8,123 bases of DNA from the NCBI GenBank assembly GCA_001724315.1, contig MEEC01000206.1, forward strand, positions 1-8,123, read 5' to 3'. Positions 1 through 5,250 of the stretch are shown here, one piece after another. Both the position numbers and the translations under genes were made by a program. Each line of letters starts with the position of its first letter. Positions within the stretch are counted from its first letter, which is position 1. Below the pieces are notes generated by a model. The model saw nothing but the letters and a program-made list of their open reading frames with translations, searched no databases and was not told the DNA's origin. The DNA comes from Lautropia sp. SCN 70-15 (GTDB lineage Bacteria > Pseudomonadota > Gammaproteobacteria > Burkholderiales > Burkholderiaceae_E).

Positions 1-1104
1 GAGCAGGTACTGGGCACCCCGGCCAAGATCTTCTACAAGTACGAGGGCGTCAGCCCGGCGGGCAGCCACAAGCCGAACACCGCGGTCCCGCAGGCCTTCT
101 ACAACAAGGAAGCGGGCATCAAGCGCCTGACCACCGAGACCGGAGCGGGCCAGTGGGGCTCGTCGCTCGCCTTCGCCGGCGCGCTGTTCGGCATCGACGT
201 GACCGTGTTCCAGGTGCGCGTGTCCTACGACCAGAAGCCCTACCGTCGCGCGCTGATGGAGTCCTACGGCGCGCGCTGCATCCCGTCGCCGTCGACCGAG
301 ACCGAGTACGGCCGTGCGGTGCTGGCCAAGCGGCCCGATCACCCGGGCAGCCTGGGCATCGCGATCTCCGAGGCGGTCGAGATCGCCGCGCAGCGCGAGG
401 ACACCAAGTACGCGCTCGGCTCGGTGCTGAACCACGTGCTGCTGCACCAGACCGTGGTCGGCATCGAGGCGATGGAGCAGATGCAGATGGCCGACGCGTA
501 TCCCGACGTCATCGTCGGCTGCACCGGCGGCGGTTCCAACTTCGCCGGCATCGCGTTCCCGTTCATCGGGGCGGGCCTGCGCGGCGGCGCCAAGCCGCGC
601 ATCGTGGCGGTCGAGCCGGCGGCCTGCCCGTCGCTGACCCGCGGCAAGTACGCCTACGACTTCGGCGACACCGCGCACATGACCCCGCTCACCAAGATGC
701 ACACGCTGGGCTCGACCTTCACGCCGCCGGGTTTCCACGCCGGCGGCCTGCGCTACCACGGCATGGCGCCGCTGGTCTCGCACCTGAAGGAGCTCGGCCT
801 GATCGAGGCGACTGCCTACCACCAGACCGAATGCTTCGCGGCCGGCATCCAGTTCGCGCGCGCCGAGGGCATCCTGCCGGCGCCGGAGGCCAACCACGCG
901 GTGAAGGGCGCGATCGAGGAGGCGCTGCGCTGCAAGCGGGAGGGCCGATCCGAGACCATCCTGTTCAACCTGTGCGGCCACGGTCACTTCGACATGCAGG
1001 CCTACATGGACTATTCGGCAGGCAAGCTGACCGACCAGACCTACGACGAGCAGGAGCTGGCGATGGCGCTGTCGGGCCTTCCCAGCGTGCCCGAACCCGC
1101 CTGA
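1..1104 (+). CDS. TrpB2-type tryptophan synthase beta-like PLP enzyme, 5' truncated by the window
   Basis: The reading frame is open from base 1 and ends at TGA 1102-1104, giving 367 residues. TrpB2 proteins are usually about 450 residues, so roughly 80-90 N-terminal residues lie outside the window. Visible marks are GSHKPNTA, with the probable PLP Schiff-base lysine at visible residue 24; ETGAGQWG, where TrpB2 has Trp and classical TrpB usually has His; and the glycine-rich phosphate-binding loop GCTGGGSN near residues 173-180. The preceding YEGVSPAGSHK stretch is also TrpB2-like. The family joins indole and serine (or a related activated serine) to make tryptophan in the cytoplasm. TrpB2 is often a second copy beside the trpAB pair, and its true substrate in such genomes is not settled. 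No trpA is seen here. The stop codon overlaps the next start by one base, suggesting coupled translation. Family assignment is confident; physiological role is inferred. Confidence 0.93.
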   Translation, partial: EQVLGTPAKIFYKYEGVSPAGSHKPNTAVPQAFYNKEAGIKRLTTETGAGQWGSSLAFAGALFGIDVTVFQVRVSYDQKPYRRALMESYGARCIPSPSTETEYGRAVLAKRPDHPGSLGIAISEAVEIAAQREDTKYALGSVLNHVLLHQTVVGIEAMEQMQMADAYPDVIVGCTGGGSNFAGIAFPFIGAGLRGGAKPRIVAVEPAACPSLTRGKYAYDFGDTAHMTPLTKMHTLGSTFTPPGFHAGGLRYHGMAPLVSHLKELGLIEATAYHQTECFAAGIQFARAEGILPAPEANHAVKGAIEEALRCKREGRSETILFNLCGHGHFDMQAYMDYSAGKLTDQTYDEQELAMALSGLPSVPEPA

Positions 1105-1385
1105 TGCGGGTCGAGGTCCGCCACAACGAGGCGGCGTCGCGCTTCGAGGCCACGGTCGAAGGCCTGCTCTGCCGGGCCGACTACCGCCTCGACGGCGGCA
1201 CGATGCGCGTCTTCCACACCGAGGTGCCGCGCGCGCTGGAAGGCCGCGGCATCGCGGCCGGACTGGTGCGGGCGGCCTTCGACCACGCGGCGCAGCATGG
1301 CTTGAAGGTCGACCCGGTGTGCTCGTACGTGCGGGTCTGGGCCCGGCGTCATCCCGAGGTGGAGGGCCTGCTCGCGCGATCTTGA
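1104..1385 (+). CDS. Small GNAT-like N-acetyltransferase (Acetyltransf_CG / YjdJ type)
   Basis: This 93-residue protein starts at ATG 1104, whose A is the last base of the trpB2 stop codon; an older start would lie deep inside trpB2. It resembles the minimal GNAT-fold family (GCN5-related, about 90-100 residues). It has an N-terminal beta-rich half, then GRGIAAGL at residues 47-54 matching the acetyl-CoA pyrophosphate loop, an alpha helix, and the closing LKVDPVCSYVRVWARRHPE segment, where the family has a conserved Cys/Pro strand and an HPE-like end. Members bind acetyl-CoA, but the acceptor is mostly unknown. Length is normal, so it is not a fragment of a larger acetyltransferase. It probably shares a transcript with trpB2. 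Its stop codon (1383-1385) lies inside the FNR-like palindrome of the next promoter. Substrate cannot be predicted. Confidence 0.85.
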   Translation: MRVEVRHNEAASRFEATVEGLLCRADYRLDGGTMRVFHTEVPRALEGRGIAAGLVRAAFDHAAQHGLKVDPVCSYVRVWARRHPEVEGLLARS

Positions 1386-1395
1386 TCGCGATCAA
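1382..1395 (+). promoter_or_regulatory. Perfect FNR/ANR-type operator (TTGATCGCGATCAA)
   Basis: The 14 bases form an exact palindrome equal to the FNR/ANR consensus TTGAT-N4-ATCAA. Its centre (1388/1389) lies 96 bases before the E1 alpha start. It overlaps the end of the GNAT gene (TGA 1383-1385). FNR-family regulators of proteobacteria bind this sequence when oxygen is low. No other full match is visible in the window. The sequence match is direct; binding and the direction of regulation are inferred. Confidence 0.72.
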
Positions 1396-1430
1396 ACCGC
1401 GCGCGCCGATGTCGGCGTCTCATGGCCTCT
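1382..1430 (+). promoter_or_regulatory. Putative class II FNR-dependent promoter of the E1 / lipoyl operon
   Basis: If the FNR box is centred at -41.5, the -10 hexamer should occupy 1418-1423. TCTCAT lies exactly there and matches TATAAT at four of six positions. The start of transcription would then be near 1430, leaving a leader of about 55 bases. No good -35 hexamer is needed in this arrangement and none is seen. The spacing supports the operator call but has not been tested. Confidence 0.5.
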
Positions 1431-1443
1431 TCCTGCCGGCGCA

Positions 1444-1464
1444 GACCGGCGACCGCAACCGGTC
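1444..1464 (+). other. Small leader hairpin before the E1 alpha ribosome binding site
   Basis: GACCGG (1444-1449) and CCGGTC (1459-1464) can pair as a 6-bp stem with a 9-base loop. The stem ends four bases before the Shine-Dalgarno AAGGAGGA. It could protect the 5' end or tune translation. Such short stems are common by chance in GC-rich DNA. Confidence 0.3.
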
Positions 1465-1467
1465 GAC

Positions 1468-1475
1468 AAGGAGGA
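1468..1475 (+). promoter_or_regulatory. Strong Shine-Dalgarno deciding the E1 alpha start
   Basis: AAGGAGGA is nearly the full anti-16S complement and is spaced 9 bases from ATG 1485. It settles that ATG as the start over an in-frame upstream ATG at 1422, which has no such site and would overlap the putative promoter. Confidence 0.85.
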
Positions 1476-1484
1476 GAACGCGAC

Positions 1485-2492
1485 ATGGACGCGAGCACGC
1501 AGACCCTTCTCTGGATGTACGAGAAGATGGTCGAGATCCGCGAGTACGAGGAAACGCTGGTCAAGGACTACCTCGAGGGAAAGCTCCCGCCGAACATCCA
1601 GAAGGGCCTGGCCTTCGACATCGGCTCGGGGCCGGTGCCGGGCGAGATGCACCTGGCCGCGGGCCAGGAGCCGGTCGCCGTGGGTGTCTGCGCGCACCTG
1701 CGCAAGGAAGACACCGTGGTCGGCACCCACCGGCCGCACCACTTCGCGATCGCCAAGGGGGTGCCGCTCGACCGCATGACCGCCGAGATCTTCGGCAAGG
1801 CCTCCGGGCTCGGCAAGGGCAAGGGCGGTCACATGCACCTGTTCGACCCCGAGCATCGCTTCAGCTGCAGCGGCATCATCGGCGCCAGCCTGCCGCCGGC
1901 CTGCGGGGCGGCGCTGGCCGCGAAGAAGCTGGGCCGCGACTGGGTCGCGGTGGCCTTCTTCGGCGAGGGCGCGGCCAACCAGGGATCCTTCCACGAATCG
2001 CTGAACCTCGCGGCGCTCTGGAAGCTGCCGGTGGTCTTCGTGTGCGAGGACAACCACTGGGCGATCTCTGTGCCCAAGGACGCGGCCACCTCGATCTCCT
2101 GGGTGGCCGATCGCGCGCCGGCCTACGGCATGCCCGGCGTCAAGGTGCCCGAGAACGACGCGATGGCGGTGTACGAGGCGGCCGGCCCGGCGATCGCGCG
2201 GGCCCGGCGCGGCGAGGGCCCCACGCTCATCGAGGTGAAGACCGACCGCTACCTCGGCCACTTCCAGGGCGATGCGGAGGTCTACCGCCCGAAGGACGAA
2301 GTGCCGAAGCTGCGCGCCAACGATCCGATTCCGCGACTGGCGGCGCAGCTCGCCGGCAAGGGCCTGATGTCCGAGGCGGACCGCGCGGCAAGCGAATCCG
2401 CCGCGAAGGGAAGGGTCGCGGAGGCCTTCCGCTTCGCCCGCGAAAGTCCGCTGCCGAAGCCGGCCGATGCGCTGGCCGACGTGTTCGCCTGA
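1485..2492 (+). CDS. Thiamine-diphosphate-dependent 2-oxoacid/acetoin dehydrogenase E1 component, alpha subunit
   Basis: This 335-residue protein is of normal length for AcoA/PdhA-type E1 alpha. The E1 heterotetramer decarboxylates a 2-oxoacid (or cleaves acetoin) on thiamine diphosphate and passes the acyl group to a lipoyl arm. Visible marks are GTHRPHH at 80-86, the GKGKGGHMHLF loop at 110-120, and the thiamine-diphosphate/Mg motif starting GEGAANQG at 160-167 and closing at EDN 188-190. A GHFQGDAEVYRPKDE segment near 258-272 is typical of the AcoA-like branch. The motif has Glu where most pyruvate and acetoin E1s have Asp (GDG); GEG is known in branched-chain E1s, so activity is likely kept. 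A strong Shine-Dalgarno fixes the start, and the gene is followed after 14 bases by E1 beta. Substrate is uncertain: pyruvate, acetoin or another 2-oxoacid. No acoX, E2 core or E3 is in the window. Confidence 0.93.
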   Translation: MDASTQTLLWMYEKMVEIREYEETLVKDYLEGKLPPNIQKGLAFDIGSGPVPGEMHLAAGQEPVAVGVCAHLRKEDTVVGTHRPHHFAIAKGVPLDRMTAEIFGKASGLGKGKGGHMHLFDPEHRFSCSGIIGASLPPACGAALAAKKLGRDWVAVAFFGEGAANQGSFHESLNLAALWKLPVVFVCEDNHWAISVPKDAATSISWVADRAPAYGMPGVKVPENDAMAVYEAAGPAIARARRGEGPTLIEVKTDRYLGHFQGDAEVYRPKDEVPKLRANDPIPRLAAQLAGKGLMSEADRAASESAAKGRVAEAFRFARESPLPKPADALADVFA

Positions 2493-2499
2493 AGGAGGA
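2492..2499 (+). promoter_or_regulatory. Shine-Dalgarno of E1 beta
   Basis: AAGGAGGA begins at the last base of the E1 alpha stop codon and lies 7 bases before ATG 2507. It is as strong as the E1 alpha site, consistent with equal synthesis of the two E1 subunits. Confidence 0.85.
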
Positions 2500-2506
2500 T
2501 CCAGTC

Positions 2507-3547
2507 ATGAGCGAAAGCAGGAAGCTGACGATGGCCCAGGCGATCGCCGAGGCGATCGGCCAGGAAATGGCGCGCGACCCCGCCGTGTTCGTGATGGGCG
2601 AGGACATCGGGAAGTACGGCGGCATCTTCGGCGCGACCGGCGGGCTGCTCGATCGCTTCGGCCCCGAGCGGATCATGGACACGCCGATATCGGAGACGGC
2701 CTTCATCGGGGCGGCCACCGGCGCCGCCGCCACCGGCATGCGGCCGATCGCGGAGCTGATGTTCGTGGACTTCTTCGGCGTGTGCATGGACCAGATCTAC
2801 AACCACCTGGCCAAGAACACCTACATGTCGGGCGGCGCGGTGAAGCTTCCGGTGGTGCTGATGACCGCGATCGGCGGCGGCTACAACGACGCCGCCCAAC
2901 ATTCGCAGTGCCTGTACGCCACCTTCGCGCACCTGCCGGGACTGAAGGTGGTGGTGCCGTCCAACGCCTACGACGCGAAGGGCCTGATGATCCAGGCGAT
3001 CCGCGACGACAACCCGGTGCTCTTCATGTTCCACAAGGGGATCATGGGCCTGCCCTGGATGGCCTACTTCGAAGGCAGCACCGCCGAGGTGCCCGAGGGC
3101 GAGTACACCGTTCCCTTCGGCCAGGCGCGGGTGGTCCGAGAGGGCAGGGATCTCACGCTGGTCACGCTGAGCCAGATGGTCCACAAGGCGGAGATCGCCG
3201 CCGGCAAGCTGGCCGCGGAGGGCATCGACGTCGAGGTCATCGACCTGCGCACGCTGGTCCCGCTCGACCGCATGGCGGTGCTGGACTCCGTCGGCAAGAC
3301 CGGCCGCCTGCTGGTGGTCGACGAGGACTACCTGAGCTTCGGCCTGAGCGGCGAGATCTCGGCCATCGTGGCGGAGAACCTCGACCGGGTCGCGCTGCGC
3401 GCGCCGGTGCGCAGGCTCGCGGTGCCGGACGTGCCGATCCCGTACAGCCGGCCGCTCGAGCAGGCGGTCATCCCGCAGGTGCAGGCGATCGTCGATGCCG
3501 CGCGGGCCACCTGCTCGGCCAGGCTGCGCGAAGCGGTGGCCGCGTGA
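2507..3547 (+). CDS. Thiamine-diphosphate-dependent 2-oxoacid/acetoin dehydrogenase E1 component, beta subunit
   Basis: This 346-residue protein has the two-part transketolase-type layout of E1 beta: a pyrimidine-binding domain (about 5-185) and a C-terminal transketolase domain (about 205-335). MGEDIGKYGG at 30-39 and DTPISETAF at 58-66 are typical. Glu63 is the expected residue that activates the thiamine aminopyrimidine. QHSQ at 131-134 carries the conserved active-site His132, and VIDLRTLVPLD near 244-254 is the usual interface strand. The end PDVPIPYSRPLEQAVIP is the standard E1 beta C-terminal signature. With the alpha subunit it should form the alpha2beta2 E1. The last four bases overlap the GTG start of the lipoyl protein, so the genes are probably translationally coupled. 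Nothing looks broken. Confidence 0.95.
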   Translation: MSESRKLTMAQAIAEAIGQEMARDPAVFVMGEDIGKYGGIFGATGGLLDRFGPERIMDTPISETAFIGAATGAAATGMRPIAELMFVDFFGVCMDQIYNHLAKNTYMSGGAVKLPVVLMTAIGGGYNDAAQHSQCLYATFAHLPGLKVVVPSNAYDAKGLMIQAIRDDNPVLFMFHKGIMGLPWMAYFEGSTAEVPEGEYTVPFGQARVVREGRDLTLVTLSQMVHKAEIAAGKLAAEGIDVEVIDLRTLVPLDRMAVLDSVGKTGRLLVVDEDYLSFGLSGEISAIVAENLDRVALRAPVRRLAVPDVPIPYSRPLEQAVIPQVQAIVDAARATCSARLREAVAA

Positions 3548-3795
3548 CCGAGGCCGGGCTTCCCGATTCGGCCTGGACCGACGTCGATCCGTCGGCCGAG
3601 GCGCTGCTCGACCGCTGGCGGGTAGCCGAAGGCGATCGCGTCGATGCCGGGCAGCCGCTGGCCGACGCGGTGCTGGTCAAGACGGGTTTCGAGATCGTCG
3701 CCCCGTGCAAGGGGGTGGTCGAGCGGATCCTGGTGGCGGCCGGCGAGACCTTCGGCCGCGGGGTGCCGGTCGCGCAGTTGCGCGAGGGCGCCTGA
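3544..3795 (+). CDS. Free-standing lipoyl-domain carrier protein, no E2 catalytic domain
   Basis: The 83-residue protein starts at GTG 3544 in a GTGA overlap with the E1 beta stop; earlier in-frame starts would run deep into E1 beta. Aligned by eye with E2 lipoyl domains, it keeps GDRVDAGQPLA (30-40), the hairpin with Lys46, IVAPCKGVVERI (51-62) and GETFGRGVPV (67-76). Lys46 falls exactly where the lipoylated lysine sits, but the usual DKA triplet is replaced by VKT and the acidic residues before it are lost. A full E2 adds a peripheral subunit-binding domain and a catalytic core of about 230 residues; both are absent, and the next gene starts two bases after the stop. It therefore looks like a lipoyl (less likely biotinyl) shuttle receiving the acyl or redox charge from the E1. 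The acceptor is not visible. Confidence 0.82.
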   Translation: MTEAGLPDSAWTDVDPSAEALLDRWRVAEGDRVDAGQPLADAVLVKTGFEIVAPCKGVVERILVAAGETFGRGVPVAQLREGA

Positions 3796-3797
3796 GC

Positions 3798-4502
3798 GTG
3801 CCTGCCGCCGAGACGGCGATCCCGACCCCGACCGACGCGGCCGGCGAGCAGGCATGGAACGCTGCGACCCTGGCCCGGCGGCCGGTTCCGGTCGCCTCGC
3901 GCGTCTGGCGGTGGCCGCGCCCGGGCATCGTGCTGGGCTGCGCGCAGCGCGGCCTGTTCGACGCGGTGCGGAGCCGCGTCGACGCCGGCGTCGAGGTGCT
4001 GGTGCGCGAGGCGGGCGGCGGCGCGGTGCTGGTGGGGCCCTGGATGATCGGCGTCTCGCTGGTGCTGCCCGTCGGCGATCCGCGGGCCGGGCGCTCGCCG
4101 ACCGAGGGTTACCGCTGGCTGTCGCTCAGGCTCGCCGACTCGCTGCGCGAGTCGGGTTGCGATGCACGGGCCCTGTCGCCGGAGGCGGTGAAGGCGAGCC
4201 GCGGCGCCGCCGGCGACCCGGCGAGCGTCCCCTGGGCCTGCTTCGGCTCGCTGTCGGCCTGGGAGATCGTCGATGCGCAGGGTCGCAAGCTGGTGGGGCT
4301 GGCGCAGCGACGCACCCGCGACGCGGTGCTGCTGGTGGCCGGTGTCCTGGCGACCGAGCCCGACTGGGCGCTGCTGTGCGAGGCGATGGGCGCGCCCGCA
4401 GACGCGGGGCGACTGCAGGCGCTGACCGCTTCCTGCCTGCCCGCGGGCGGCCGGGTCGAGGCGCTTGCCGCGCGGATCGAATCGGCGATCGGGCAGGGCT
4501 GA
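3798..4502 (+). CDS. Lipoate-protein ligase A / octanoyltransferase (LipM-like) family protein
   Basis: This 234-residue protein starts at GTG 3798 with GAGGG (3784-3788) 9 bases upstream, two bases after the lipoyl gene stop. It belongs to the BPL/LplA/LipB fold: PGIVLGCAQ at 42-50 (substrate strand), REAGGGAVLVGP at 70-81 (the RRxxGGGxV lipoyl-binding loop, second Arg replaced by Glu), ACFGSLSAWEIV at 147-158, and GRKLVGLAQRRTRDAVL at 162-178 with the conserved Lys164. Cys148 lies in the CFxxPSxYE-like loop that carries the catalytic Cys of LipM-type octanoyltransferases; ATP-dependent LplA does not depend on it. The enzyme may therefore transfer octanoyl or lipoyl groups rather than activate free lipoate. 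Position in the operon makes the adjacent lipoyl domain its likely substrate. Family is confident; reaction type is inferred. Confidence 0.85.
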   Translation: MPAAETAIPTPTDAAGEQAWNAATLARRPVPVASRVWRWPRPGIVLGCAQRGLFDAVRSRVDAGVEVLVREAGGGAVLVGPWMIGVSLVLPVGDPRAGRSPTEGYRWLSLRLADSLRESGCDARALSPEAVKASRGAAGDPASVPWACFGSLSAWEIVDAQGRKLVGLAQRRTRDAVLLVAGVLATEPDWALLCEAMGAPADAGRLQALTASCLPAGGRVEALAARIESAIGQG

Positions 4503-4555
4503 GATCGGCCGGCGCGGCGCGCGGCTGTCGTTGTGCGCGCCTGCCGCTGCGCGTC
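4503..4555. other. Short convergent junction with weak stem
   Basis: These 53 bases separate two convergent operons. GGCGCGC (4516-4522) and GCGCGCC (4535-4541) could form a 7-bp stem with a 12-base loop. Neither strand has a T run after it, so it is not a convincing intrinsic terminator; termination may be Rho-dependent. Confidence 0.3.
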
Positions 4556-5140
4556 TCAGGCCAGGTCGGCGACCAGGGCCGCGCGGATCTCGGCGGACAC
4601 CGGTTCCTGGGCGGCCTTGTAGTTCGGATGATCCACGCCGATCGACAGCGGAACGCCGTACTTGAGCGCGGCGGCCATGTCCTCGGTGAGCTCGAAGCGC
4701 ATGAAGTGCACCGACGAGGTCTTCTCCTCGTTCTCGCGCTCGAGGTCCTCGTCCGCGATCGCGTAGACCTTCGGCGAGCCCTCGACCTGCACCCAGACCT
4801 TGTCCTCGATGCCGATCAGTTTCGAGAGCTCGCGCTTGCGCACGTCGGCGTCCTCGTACTCGATCAGCATCGTGGCCTTGAAGTTGCGGCCGTCCGGGAT
4901 CAGCGGGTTGTAGGCCTCGAGCTCGTGCTGGATGCCTTCTTCCTCGAAGATCTTCTCGATCCGCAGCATCTCCTGGATCTGGTAGCGGATCGTGAGCTCG
5001 TCCTCGAACAGCAGCGTGACGTGCGGGCCCAGGTGGACCGCGCGGTGCTTCTTGTGCGCGATGACCTTCTTGCGGAACTCGGGCCGGGCCTTGGCGTAGG
5101 CCTCCAGCGTCATCAGCGAGTCACGGGTGACTTTTGCCAT
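4556..5140 (-). CDS. DUF3501 family protein
   Basis: The 194-residue protein begins at ATG 5140-5138, with AAGGA 8 bases before it on the - strand. It matches the DUF3501 family as I recall it: an N-terminal helix (MAKVTRDSLMTLEAYAK), a long middle with many Glu and Lys, and the SIGVDHPNYKA segment near the C-terminus. It is soluble, with no signal peptide, no membrane helix and no cysteine, so it cannot hold an iron-sulfur cluster itself. The conserved core HKKHRAVHLGPHVTLLFED (about 29-47) is rich in His and may bind metal or an anion, but this is a guess. In related bacteria the family sits beside a rubrerythrin and a CCG-type iron-sulfur protein, as here, suggesting one redox or stress module. 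Biochemical function is unknown. Confidence 0.87.
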   Translation of the reverse strand: MAKVTRDSLMTLEAYAKARPEFRKKVIAHKKHRAVHLGPHVTLLFEDELTIRYQIQEMLRIEKIFEEEGIQHELEAYNPLIPDGRNFKATMLIEYEDADVRKRELSKLIGIEDKVWVQVEGSPKVYAIADEDLERENEEKTSSVHFMRFELTEDMAAALKYGVPLSIGVDHPNYKAAQEPVSAEIRAALVADLA

Positions 5141-5151
5141 CGTTCAATCCT

Positions 5152-5244
5152 TCGATTCGGGGCGGGGTCGAGGAGCCCCGCCCGACCAAGCGAGTATCGG
5201 GGAGCGACTCGGGCGGGGCTCCTCTCGACCCCGATCCGAATCGA
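5152..5244. repeat. Large imperfect inverted repeat between the Fe-S protein and DUF3501 genes
   Basis: The left arm 5153-5185 and right arm 5209-5243 are complementary in blocks of 8, 9 and 14 bp, broken by two mismatches (5161-5162 against 5234-5235) and a two-base bulge (5223-5224). The loop is 23 bases, and one further T-A pair closes the outside at 5152/5244. RNA from either strand would fold into a very stable stem-loop. No T run follows on the - strand, so it does not look like an intrinsic terminator. It could stabilise or process the upstream mRNA, lower expression of the downstream gene, or be a REP/REPIN-like mobile repeat. Confidence 0.85.
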
Positions 5245-5250
5245 CTGACG

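Noticed and set aside
153..1103. Upstream extension of the GNAT frame through trpB2
   Set aside because: The extension is Arg-rich and motif-free, and lies inside trpB2, which has conserved motifs in its own frame. The GNAT fold begins at ATG 1104.
1382..1395. Reading the FNR palindrome as a terminator of the GNAT gene
   Set aside because: The stem would be only 5 bp with a CGCG loop and no T run; its exact match to an operator consensus explains it better.
1392..3184. Long - strand frames opposite the E1 alpha and E1 beta genes
   Set aside because: Both E1 genes have Shine-Dalgarno sites and conserved active-site motifs; the antisense products have neither.
3644..5248. 534-codon + strand frame overlapping the ligase gene and running antisense through DUF3501
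   Set aside because: The ligase family and DUF3501 protein occupy other frames with recognisable sequence. This frame is Arg/Gly/Ala-rich with no motif.
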